Assembly: GCA_039920165.1 (NCBI GenBank)
Contig: JBDSEG010000063.1
Coordinates: forward strand, 1 to 21,280
Direction of reading: 5' to 3'
DNA from: JBDSEG01 sp039920165
Lineage (GTDB): Bacteria > Pseudomonadota > Gammaproteobacteria > Burkholderiales > Burkholderiaceae_C
DNA: 21,280 nucleotides
Position numbers and translations under genes: made by a program. This document shows, in pieces, positions 14,812 through 21,280 of the stretch (the stretch's first letter is position 1; every line of letters starts with the position of its first letter). The notes under the pieces were generated by a model. The model was not told where the DNA came from. It was given only the letters and a program-made list of their open reading frames with translations, and made no database searches.

Positions 14812-15210
14812 GTGATCGCGATCGACACCACCGAGGTCGAGTTCAGCGCGATCCGCGCGCAGGGCGCGGGCGGGCAGAACGTCAACAAGGTCTCGAGCGC
14901 GGTCCACCTGCGCTTCGACATACGCGCCTCGTCGCTGCCCGACGAGATCAAGCAGCGCCTGCTCGCGCTGGCCGATCAGCGTATCACCAGCGAAGGCGTG
15001 GTCGTGATCAAGGCGCAGCGCACGCGCAGCCAGGATATGAACCGCGCCGATGCCCTGGCGCGGCTGCAGGCCCTGGTCGACGGCGTCGCCGTCCCGCCCA
15101 AACCACGCCGCGCCACCAAGCCGACCTACGGCTCGAAGCAGCGCCGGCTCGAAGGCAAGAGCCTGCGATCGGACGTGAAGGCGGGGCGGGGGAAGGTACG
15201 GGAGTCGTAA
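14812..15210 (+). CDS. arfB: Alternative ribosome-rescue factor ArfB (YaeJ-type peptidyl-tRNA hydrolase)
   Basis: A 132-residue protein that hydrolyses peptidyl-tRNA on stalled ribosomes lacking a stop codon. The catalytic GGQ is residues 20-22 in QGAGGQNVNKVSSAVHLRFD. Unlike release factors 1 and 2 there is no codon-recognition domain. Instead there is the diagnostic basic tail from about residue 95 (KPRRATKPTYGSKQRRLEGK), which enters the empty mRNA channel. The GTG at 14812, seven bases after the alr stop, gives IAIDTTEVEFSAIRAQG, matching the family N-terminus; a longer reading would overlap alr with Cys/Arg-rich residues. A weak GAAGG lies upstream. Confidence 0.93.
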   Translation: MIAIDTTEVEFSAIRAQGAGGQNVNKVSSAVHLRFDIRASSLPDEIKQRLLALADQRITSEGVVVIKAQRTRSQDMNRADALARLQALVDGVAVPPKPRRATKPTYGSKQRRLEGKSLRSDVKAGRGKVRES

Positions 15211-15252
15211 CGGTCGGGTGCCCCGCCGCCGCGGGCTGGCCAGAGCAATTCG

Positions 15253-15367
15253 GGACGCAAAGGCGCGAAGGACGCAGGGACGCAAGGGACGCAAGGGACG
15301 CAAAGAAGGCGAATCACTTCTTGCATTTCCTTCGCGACCTTTGCGACCTTTGCGTCTTCGCGTCCGG
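15253..15367 (+). repeat. Dispersed intergenic repeat, copy 2
   Basis: This occupies the centre of the 226-base spacer between arfB and radA. Bases 15298-15367 match the minus strand of copy 1 at 62 of 70 positions, and the first 19 bases match at 18 positions. Between them this copy has about two extra 9-base ACGCAAGGG units (tandem units near 15271-15306). CGCGAAGG (15264-15271) and CCTTCGCG (15329-15336) can pair, so it should fold as RNA. No ORF is supported. I see no other clear element in the rest of the spacer; the radA promoter could lie at 15368-15436 or within the repeat. Confidence 0.85.
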
Positions 15368-15436
15368 GCACTTCGTCGCGATCACCGAGACTCACGCCCG
15401 CCCTCGATGTCTCGTGCCCGGCCATCACAATCCTGC

Positions 15437-16810
15437 ATGGCCAAGGACAAATCGATCTATGTCTGCTCCGAGTGCGGCGGAACCGCCGCCAAATGGCTCG
15501 GCAAATGTCCGCAGTGCGAGGCCTGGAATACGTTGATCGAGACCGCCGCCGAACCAGCGGGGGCAGGCAAAAACCGCTATCAATCGCTCGTCAAGGCCCT
15601 GCCGGTGGCGACCTTGTCGGAGATCGAAGCGAGCGATGTCGACCGCCAGCCGACCGGGGTCGACGAACTCGACCGAGTGCTCGGCGGCGGCATCGTGGCG
15701 GGCGGCGTGGTGCTGATTGGCGGCGATCCGGGGATCGGCAAATCGACCCTGCTGCTGCAAGCGCTCGATGCGCTTTCCAAGCGGATGAAGACGCTTTACG
15801 TGACCGGCGAGGAAAGCGGCGCGCAGGTCGCGCTGCGCGCACGCCGGCTCGGCTTGAACGACGCCGGCAGCGGCTCGCAGGTGCGCGTGATGGCCGAGAT
15901 CCAGCTCGAACGCATCCTCGCCACGCTCGAGGTCGAGCAGCCGGCGGTGTGCGTGATCGACTCGATCCAGACCGTCTATTCGGACCAGCTCAGTTCGGCG
16001 CCCGGATCGGTCGCGCAGGTGCGCGAATGCGCGGCGCAGCTGACGCGCGCGGCCAAGCGCAGCGGCACGACCATCGTTCTGGTCGGCCACGTGACCAAGG
16101 AAGGCGCGCTCGCCGGGCCGCGCGTGCTCGAGCACATCGTCGACACCGTGCTCTATTTCGAAGGCGATACACATTCGAGCTTTCGCCTCGTGCGCGCAAT
16201 CAAGAATCGCTTCGGCGCAGTTAATGAGATCGGTGTCTTCGCGATGACCGAGCGCGGCCTGAAGGGAGTGGCCAATCCGAGCGCGATCTTTCTCTCGACC
16301 CATGGCGAACCGGTGCCCGGCTCGTGCGTGCTGGTCACGCTCGAAGGCACGCGCCCGCTGCTGGTCGAGGTGCAGGCGCTGCTCGATTCGGGCGGGCCGA
16401 GCCCGCGCCGCCTCTCGGTGGGCATCGAGCGCGACCGCTTGGCGATGATGCTGGCGGTGCTGCACCGCCATGCCAGCGTGGCCTGCAACGACCAGGATGT
16501 CTTCGTGAATGCGGTCGGCGGCGTGCGCATCAGCGAGCCGGCGGCCGATTTGGCGGTGATGCTGGCGATCCAGAGCAGCCTGCGCGCGCGCGCCTTGCCG
16601 CGCGGCTTTTTCGCCTTCGGCGAGGTCGGCCTGGCGGGCGAGGTGCGGCCCGCGCCGCGCGGCCAGGAGCGATTGCGCGAAGCGGCCAAGCTCGGCTTCT
16701 CGGTCGCGCTGGTGCCGAAGGCGAATGTGCCCAAAAAACCGATCGAAGGACTCACGATCCATGCGGTCGAGCGCATCGAGGAGGCGATCGAGGTGGTGCG
16801 CGGCCTTTGA
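15437..16810 (+). CDS. radA: DNA repair protein RadA
   Basis: A 457-residue RecA-like ATPase that promotes branch migration during recombinational repair. Domains in order: a C4 zinc finger (Cys10, 13, 24, 27; YVCSECGGTAAKWLGKCPQC); the ATPase core with Walker A GGDPGIGKST at 95-104 and Walker B VCVIDSIQ at 171-178; the RadA-specific KNRFG motif at 256-260 followed by AVNEIGVFAM; and a Lon-protease-like C-terminal domain (VNAVGGVRISEPAADLAVML, later FGEVGLAGEVRP). All key residues are present. The ATG at 15437 starts directly at the zinc finger. The alr-radA neighbourhood is, as I recall, common in betaproteobacteria. Confidence 0.98.
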   Translation: MAKDKSIYVCSECGGTAAKWLGKCPQCEAWNTLIETAAEPAGAGKNRYQSLVKALPVATLSEIEASDVDRQPTGVDELDRVLGGGIVAGGVVLIGGDPGIGKSTLLLQALDALSKRMKTLYVTGEESGAQVALRARRLGLNDAGSGSQVRVMAEIQLERILATLEVEQPAVCVIDSIQTVYSDQLSSAPGSVAQVRECAAQLTRAAKRSGTTIVLVGHVTKEGALAGPRVLEHIVDTVLYFEGDTHSSFRLVRAIKNRFGAVNEIGVFAMTERGLKGVANPSAIFLSTHGEPVPGSCVLVTLEGTRPLLVEVQALLDSGGPSPRRLSVGIERDRLAMMLAVLHRHASVACNDQDVFVNAVGGVRISEPAADLAVMLAIQSSLRARALPRGFFAFGEVGLAGEVRPAPRGQERLREAAKLGFSVALVPKANVPKKPIEGLTIHAVERIEEAIEVVRGL

Positions 16811-16870
16811 AGACACTCCATTAAAGTCAGGTCATTGCCGCGAAAAGTTTGCGACTGTCAAGGGCCTGCG

Positions 16871-17662
16871 ATGGATGTCGAATTCAAGACCGTAAACGGC
16901 GCACGCCTGGCCTACCGCTTCGACGGCCCGGCCGGCGCACCGGTCGTCATGCTCGGCAACAGCCTGGCCGCGTCGATGGCGATGTGGCAGCCGCAACTCG
17001 CCGCGCTCGGCGCGTGGCGCGTGCTGCGCTGTGATGTGCGCGGCCACGGCGCGAGCGAGGCAACGCCCGCGCCGTACACCCTCGTGCAACTCGCGGACGA
17101 TGCGATCGGCCTGCTCGATGCGCTCGGCCTGGCGCAGGTGCATTTTGTCGGCCTTTCAATGGGCGGGATGATCGGCCAGGTGCTCGGCGCGCGGCACGCC
17201 GATCGGCTGCTTTCGCTCGCGCTGTGCGATACCGCGAGCGACATGCGCGCGATGCGTGCGGCCTGGGACGAGCGCATTGCAATCGCGCGCCGGGACGGTA
17301 TGGCCGCCATCGCCGGTCCGACCTTGCAGCGCTGGTTCACGCCGGCATTCTTCGAGCGTTCGCCGCAGGCCGTGCAGGCGGTGCGCGAGATGATCGAGCG
17401 CACGCCGATCGAAGGCTATGCCGGCTGCGCGAGCGCGGTGCGCGACCTGAACCAGAGCCCGCTCCTGCGCGATATCGCCGTGCGCACCACCGTGATCGCC
17501 GGCGAGCTCGACCCGGCCTGCACACCGGCGCAGGCGCGCGAGCTGCAGTCGCAAATTCCGGGCGCGAGCCTGCGGCTGCTGGCCGACTGCGCGCACCTGC
17601 CCAATATCGAGCAGCCCGCGGCCTTCGACGAGGCGCTGCTGGCGCACCTGAACCGGTCCTAG
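16871..17662 (+). CDS. pcaD: Alpha/beta hydrolase, probable 3-oxoadipate enol-lactonase
   Basis: A 263-residue alpha/beta hydrolase. The catalytic triad is readable: Ser96 in HFVGLSMGGMIGQ, Asp214 in VIAGELDPACTP, and His242 in LLADCAHLPNIEQP. The sequence GLSMGGMIGQVL with LRCDVRGHGASE and PYTLVQLADDAIGLLDALG follows the PcaD type, which opens 3-oxoadipate enol-lactone in the beta-ketoadipate pathway. No other pca gene is nearby, so a related esterase role is possible. The ATG at 16871 is preceded by AAGGG. It begins 60 bases after radA and is followed by 146 bases before the next gene. Confidence 0.85.
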   Translation: MDVEFKTVNGARLAYRFDGPAGAPVVMLGNSLAASMAMWQPQLAALGAWRVLRCDVRGHGASEATPAPYTLVQLADDAIGLLDALGLAQVHFVGLSMGGMIGQVLGARHADRLLSLALCDTASDMRAMRAAWDERIAIARRDGMAAIAGPTLQRWFTPAFFERSPQAVQAVREMIERTPIEGYAGCASAVRDLNQSPLLRDIAVRTTVIAGELDPACTPAQARELQSQIPGASLRLLADCAHLPNIEQPAAFDEALLAHLNRS

Positions 17663-17703
17663 AACCCCCGCCCCCACCCGCACCGCAGGCACGGCGCGGC
17701 CCG

Positions 17704-17709
17704 TACACT
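17704..17709 (+). promoter_or_regulatory. Candidate -10 element upstream of the DapA-family gene
   Basis: TACACT matches four of six -10 positions and sits in the 146-base spacer, about 100 bases before the ATG at 17809. No recognisable -35 precedes it. The rest of the spacer is GC-rich and shows no repeat or hairpin I would call. This is weak evidence for a new transcription start at the four-gene set. Confidence 0.25.
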
Positions 17710-17808
17710 GCGCGACGAAATACCGCAGCGGCCGGCCGGCGATCTGCCCGTCGCGACCGCGCGAAGCACCGCCGCACGGCAATCCATCGAAGACCGACGA
17801 GGCCCGCC

Positions 17809-18753
17809 ATGAACGATTCGAACCACACGCTGCTTCAGGGCATCTGGATTCCGGCCACCACGCCGTTCGCCGACAACGGCTCGGTCGACGCCGGCCTGTT
17901 CGTCGCCCACTGCAAGTGGCTCATCGCGAACGGCGCCGCGGGCATCGCCCCCTTCGGCACCACCAGCGAGGGCAATTCGCTGTCGGCAAGCGAGAAGCAG
18001 ACGCTGCTGCAGGCGCTGCTGGCCGCCGGCGTCCCGGCCGCGCAACTCATGCCCGGGACCGGCGCCTGCGCGCTGCCCGATGCGGTGGCGCAGACGCGCG
18101 CCGCGGTCGACGCCGGCTGCGCGGCAGCACTCGTGCTGCCGCCCTTCTATTACAAGGCGGCGATCAACGACGACGGCTTGTTCGCCTTCTTCAACGAGCT
18201 GATCGAGCAGGTCGGCTCGAACGATCTGCGCATCTGCCTGTACCACATCCCGCCGGTCGCGCAGGTGGGCTTCAGCCTCGCGCTGATCGAGCGGCTGCTC
18301 GCGCGCCACGGCGAACTCATCGTCGGGTTGAAGGACAGCTCGGGCAATTTCGAATACACCCGTTCAGTGCTGGCGGCCTTCCCGCAATTGCGCGTCTTCG
18401 CCGGCTCGGAGAGTTTCCTTCTCGATACCCTGCGCGCGGGCGGCGCGGGCTGCATCACCGCCACCGGCAACCTGAATATCCGCGCCATCTCACACGTGCA
18501 TGCGCGCAGCGAGGAGGCCGATGCGCCCGACCTGCAGCAGGCCATCACAAGGCGCCGCCGCATCGTCGAGGGCTATCCGGTGATCCCGGCGATCAAGGCC
18601 GCGCTCGCGCAACTGCACGGCGCGGCGTCGTGGGCGAATGTGCGTGCGCCGCTGCTGCCGCTCGAAGTGAAAGCGCGCGGCGCAGTGCTCGATGCACTCG
18701 CGGCCGACGGCTGGGCCGGCGGTGCCCGTCGCACTCTGGAGGCCGTGGCATGA
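17809..18753 (+). CDS. DapA/NAL-family aldolase or lyase (dihydrodipicolinate synthase-like)
   Basis: A 314-residue TIM-barrel enzyme of the Schiff-base family that includes dihydrodipicolinate synthase and N-acetylneuraminate lyase. The Schiff-base lysine is Lys175 in IVGLKDSSGNF. The proton-relay Tyr145 is in CLYHIPPV, and Thr51-Thr52 are in PFGTTSEGNSLS. The usual DapA GTTGE is replaced by GTTSEG, and the neighbours are catabolic. I therefore infer an aldolase/lyase or hydratase acting on a pyruvate-derived substrate rather than lysine biosynthesis. The stop overlaps the next start as ATGA (18750-18753). The exact reaction is not readable. Confidence 0.88.
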   Translation: MNDSNHTLLQGIWIPATTPFADNGSVDAGLFVAHCKWLIANGAAGIAPFGTTSEGNSLSASEKQTLLQALLAAGVPAAQLMPGTGACALPDAVAQTRAAVDAGCAAALVLPPFYYKAAINDDGLFAFFNELIEQVGSNDLRICLYHIPPVAQVGFSLALIERLLARHGELIVGLKDSSGNFEYTRSVLAAFPQLRVFAGSESFLLDTLRAGGAGCITATGNLNIRAISHVHARSEEADAPDLQQAITRRRRIVEGYPVIPAIKAALAQLHGAASWANVRAPLLPLEVKARGAVLDALAADGWAGGARRTLEAVA

Positions 18754-19163
18754 ACCCGTTCCACCTCGCCTTTCCCGTTCACGATCTCAAGGCCGCGCGC
18801 GCCTTCTACGGCGATCTGCTCGGCTGCCCGGAAGGCCGCAGCGCTCCCGACTGGGTCGATTTCGATCTGATGGGGCACCAGATCGTCGCCCACCTCGCGC
18901 CCGACGAATGCCGCGATGCGAGCGTCAACGACGTCGACGGCGATGCGGTGCCGGTGCGCCACTTCGGCGTCGTGCTGCAGATGGCCGACTGGCAGCGGCT
19001 CGCGGCCAAGCTGCAGGCGCACGGAACGCGTTTCGTGATCGAGCCGCACGTGCGCTTCGAGGGCGAAGTGGGCGAACAGGCCACGATGTTCTTCCTCGAT
19101 CCTTCGGGCAATGCGCTCGAGTTCAAGGCTTTCGCCGATATCTCGCAACTGTTCGCAAAATAA
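18750..19163 (+). CDS. VOC (glyoxalase/dioxygenase superfamily) protein
   Basis: A 137-residue protein with two beta-alpha-beta-beta-beta modules. The first starts NPFHLAFPVHDLKAARAFYG and the second PVRHFGVVLQMADWQRLAAK. Likely metal ligands are His5, His71 and Glu124 (FLDPSGNALEFKAF). The family includes glyoxalase I, extradiol dioxygenases and epimerases. At this length it should act as a dimer or need a partner for full sites. The ATG overlaps the upstream stop by four bases, so expression is coupled to the DapA-family enzyme and a shared pathway is likely. Substrate unknown. Confidence 0.9.
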   Translation: MNPFHLAFPVHDLKAARAFYGDLLGCPEGRSAPDWVDFDLMGHQIVAHLAPDECRDASVNDVDGDAVPVRHFGVVLQMADWQRLAAKLQAHGTRFVIEPHVRFEGEVGEQATMFFLDPSGNALEFKAFADISQLFAK

Positions 19164-19182
19164 GCCACCCACCGGAGTTTTC

Positions 19183-20175
19183 ATGCATTCCAGACGCACC
19201 GTGATCGCCGCAGCCATCGCCGCTGGCGCCACCGTCTACAGCGGCGCCGCGTTCGCGCAGTCGGCCGCGGCCGACTATCCGAACCGGCCGATCAAGCTCA
19301 TCGTCGGCTTCGCGCCCGGCGGCTCGACCGATATCGTGGCGCGCATCGTGGCGCAAAAGCTCGGCGAGAAGCTGGGCCAGAACGTGATCGTCGACAACAA
19401 GGCCGGGGCCGGCGGCACGCTCGGCGCCGACGCCACCGCCAAGGCCGCGCCGGACGGCTACACGCTCACGCTCGGCACCACCAGCACCCACGCGATCGCG
19501 GCCGGCGCCTACTCCAAGCTGCCGTACAACCCGGTCACCGATTTCACGCCGATCTCGCTGGTCGCGATCACGCCCTACCTGCTCGTCGTGAACCCGGACG
19601 TGAAGGCAAAGACGCTGGCCGAGTTCGTTGCACTCGCCAAGGCGCAGGGCGGCAAGATGAACTACGCCTCCGCCGGCAACGGCACCGCCACCCACCTGGC
19701 GATGGAGATGCTGAAAGACACCGCGAAGATCGACCTGCTTCACATCCCGTACAAGGGCAATGCACCTGCCGACGTGGCGATCCTCGGCGGCGAGGTGCAG
19801 GCGGTCTTCGGCTCGATGCCGGCGTTGCTGCAGAACACCAAGGCCGGCAAGGTGCGGCCGATCGCGGTCGGCACCCTCAAGCGTTCACCGGCGCTGCCCG
19901 ATGTGCCGACCGTCGCCGAGCAGGGCTACCCAGGCTTCGAGGCGGCGCTGTGGCTCGGCGTGCTGGCGCCGGCCAATACCCCGAAGCCGATTGTCGACAA
20001 GCTGTACAAGGCGCTCACCGAGATCGTCGCCACGCCCGATTTCAAAGCGCAGATGGATGCGAACGGCGCCGAGCCGCTGGGAAGCAGTTCGCCAGAGCAG
20101 TTCACCAGCATGCTCAAGGGCGAGGTCGACCGCTACGTGAAGGTCACGAAGTCGATCGGCATCAAGCTCGACTGA
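19183..20175 (+). CDS. Bug-family tripartite tricarboxylate transporter binding protein
   Basis: A 330-residue periplasmic binding protein of the Bug/TctC family. The signal peptide spans about residues 1-25 (SRRTVIAAAIAAG, cleavage after AFA). The SRR start resembles a Tat motif, which is a guess. Bug signatures: YPNRPIKLIVGFAPGGSTD at 32-50, ending in the conserved ligand-binding loop; NVIVDNKAGAGGTLGAD at 67-83; DGYTLTLGTT at 91-100; and later YASAGNGTATHLAME and IPYKGNAPA. Such proteins bind carboxylates, amino acids or aromatic acids for TctAB; tctA and tctB are not in view. The ATG at 19183 has GGAG six bases upstream. It lies 19 bases after the VOC gene. Confidence 0.96.
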   Translation: MHSRRTVIAAAIAAGATVYSGAAFAQSAAADYPNRPIKLIVGFAPGGSTDIVARIVAQKLGEKLGQNVIVDNKAGAGGTLGADATAKAAPDGYTLTLGTTSTHAIAAGAYSKLPYNPVTDFTPISLVAITPYLLVVNPDVKAKTLAEFVALAKAQGGKMNYASAGNGTATHLAMEMLKDTAKIDLLHIPYKGNAPADVAILGGEVQAVFGSMPALLQNTKAGKVRPIAVGTLKRSPALPDVPTVAEQGYPGFEAALWLGVLAPANTPKPIVDKLYKALTEIVATPDFKAQMDANGAEPLGSSSPEQFTSMLKGEVDRYVKVTKSIGIKLD

Positions 20176-20205
20176 CACACTCCCACCCGACCCAAGGACA
20201 CCCTT

Positions 20206-20895
20206 ATGGACAACTTCGTCATCGACATCGGCGCCCGGCCCTCCCTCGCCGTCGAGGGCAGCGCCCAGCGCTTTCCGGTCGGTCGCATCTACTGCGTCGG
20301 CCGCAACTACGCCGACCACGCGCGCGAGATGGGCCACGACCCCGACCGCGAGCCGCCGTTCTTTTTCATGAAGGCCGCCAATTCTGTGGTCGAGAACAAT
20401 TCGACGGTCGGCTTCCCGGTCGGCACCCAGGACGTCCACCACGAGATCGAACTGGTGGTCGCGATCGGCAAGGGCGGCAAGAACATCCCGGCCGAGAAGG
20501 CGCTCGAGCACGTCTGGGGCTACGGCGTCGGCCTCGACATGACCCGGCGCGACATCCAGGGCGAGGCCAAGAAGCTGGGCCGCCCGTGGGAGATGGGCAA
20601 GAGCTTCGACGAGTCGGCCCCGGTCTCGGCGCTCAAGCCGGCCTCGCAGATCGGCCACCCCGCCAAGGGCACGATCTGGGTCAAGGTCAACGGCGCGGTC
20701 AAGCAGACCGGCGACCTGGCGATGCAGATCTGGTCAGTTCCGGAGCAGATCGCCTACCTGTCGAACCTGATCACGCTGCAGCCCGGTGACCTGATCTTCT
20801 CGGGCACCCCGGCCGGCGTCGGCGCGGTCAAGGCCGGCGACAAGCTCGAAGGCCATGTCGATGGCGTGGGCGACCTTTCGTTCAGCTACCGCTGA
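20206..20895 (+). CDS. Fumarylacetoacetate hydrolase-family protein
   Basis: A 229-residue enzyme of the FAH family, which hydrolyses or decarboxylates C-C bonds in acylpyruvates. Metal ligands are Glu80, Glu82 and Asp111 in HHEIELVVAIG and GYGVGLDMTRRD. RIYCVGRNYADHAREMG at 27-43, PFFFMKAANSVV at 51-62 and GDLIFSGTPAGVG at 194-206 are the usual signatures. The N-terminus resembles fumarylpyruvate hydrolase and acylpyruvase (YcgM/NagK-like) members, but no gentisate genes are present. The ATG at 20206 has AAGGA upstream. It lies 30 bases after the Bug gene and forms part of the same likely operon. Confidence 0.94.
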   Translation: MDNFVIDIGARPSLAVEGSAQRFPVGRIYCVGRNYADHAREMGHDPDREPPFFFMKAANSVVENNSTVGFPVGTQDVHHEIELVVAIGKGGKNIPAEKALEHVWGYGVGLDMTRRDIQGEAKKLGRPWEMGKSFDESAPVSALKPASQIGHPAKGTIWVKVNGAVKQTGDLAMQIWSVPEQIAYLSNLITLQPGDLIFSGTPAGVGAVKAGDKLEGHVDGVGDLSFSYR

Positions 20896-20910
20896 ACCCG
20901 CGCGGGCCGC

Positions 20911-21280
20911 ATGACCGCGATCGACCTGCAGGCCCACGTCGCGCACCTGGGCGTCGCGGCGCGTGCGGCAAGCCGCCTCATGGCGGCCGCGCCGGGCGCG
21001 GCCAAGGACGCGGCGCTGCGCGCGCTGGCGCGTCGGTTGCGCGAGGCGCCGGCCGCGCTCGCGCAGGCGAACCGCCAGGATATCGAAGCTGCGCAGGCCG
21101 CCGGCCTGGCCGCGCCGCTGGTCGACCGCCTAAAGCTCGACGCGGCGACGATCGAAACCGTCGCGGAGGGTTGCGAGCAGATCGCCGCCATGCCCGACCC
21201 GATCGGCGAGATCACCCAGCTGCGCAGCCGCCCGAGCGGCATCCAGGTCGGTCGCATGCGGGTGCCGCTCGGCGTCTTCG
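20911..21280 (+). CDS. proA: Gamma-glutamyl phosphate reductase (partial, 5' end)
   Basis: The first 123 codons of ProA; the gene continues beyond the window. ProA reduces gamma-glutamyl phosphate to glutamate semialdehyde in proline synthesis and belongs to the aldehyde dehydrogenase superfamily. Visible features are the N-terminal helix LGVAARAASRLMAAAPGAAK, then LAQANRQDIEAAQAAGL, LVDRLKL, MPDPIGEITQLRSRPSGIQV and the conserved GRMRVPLGVF. The catalytic Cys lies outside the window. It starts 15 bases after the FAH gene stop; cotranscription is possible, but the function is unrelated to the preceding set. Confidence 0.96.
   Translation, partial: MTAIDLQAHVAHLGVAARAASRLMAAAPGAAKDAALRALARRLREAPAALAQANRQDIEAAQAAGLAAPLVDRLKLDAATIETVAEGCEQIAAMPDPIGEITQLRSRPSGIQVGRMRVPLGVF

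Noticed and set aside
15271..15306. Regular 9-base units suggesting a CRISPR-like or iteron array
   Set aside because: The units are contiguous with no spacers, too short for CRISPR, and lie inside the dispersed repeat. No replication gene is near.

Overview
The window comes from a high-GC bacterial chromosome. Gene content points to a betaproteobacterium, probably Burkholderiales. The main clues are a Bug-type periplasmic binding protein, a divergent lplT/alr pair followed by radA, and a GlcE/GlcF pair. This placement is inferred from gene families and composition, not from an rRNA gene. No rRNA, tRNA, CRISPR array, transposase or phage gene was seen. Coding density is very high, and many neighbours overlap by the four bases of an NTGA stop/start.

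Layout, left to right. (1) 1-1188: the 3' end of gap (+), then a small Ala/Ser/Lys-rich protein with an internal duplication (-) and a DUF1080 lipoprotein (-). (2) 1351-2826: a plus-strand pair, lemA followed by a GIDE-like membrane protein carrying a textbook EF-hand calcium loop. (3) 2823-13491: ten minus-strand genes in a row. In transcription order these are lplT, an EamA permease, a glutathione peroxidase, a DUF2332 protein, an aromatic/aspartate aminotransferase, glcE, glcF, a DUF3095 protein resembling a nucleotidyl cyclase, and two DppB/DppC-type ABC permeases. The last five form a tight block with gaps of at most 18 bases. (4) 13698-16810: alr, arfB and radA on the plus strand. (5) 16871-21280: a PcaD-like hydrolase; then a catabolic-looking set of a DapA-family aldolase/lyase, a VOC protein, a Bug binding protein and a FAH-family hydrolase; then the start of proA, cut by the window end.

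Two copies of an intergenic repeat built from GCAAAG/CTTTGC and GCGAAGG/CCTTCGC words lie in inverted orientation, upstream of glcE and upstream of radA. Over a 70-base core they match at 62 positions by hand alignment.

Most genes are ordinary housekeeping or metabolic genes. The parts that look least explained are: the glcE-glcF-DUF3095-permease-permease block, which lacks glcD, any ABC ATPase and any binding protein; the EF-hand in the LemA-linked GIDE-like protein; the dispersed repeat; and the four-gene DapA/VOC/Bug/FAH set with no obvious substrate. I do not see a clearly new defence or mobile system here.
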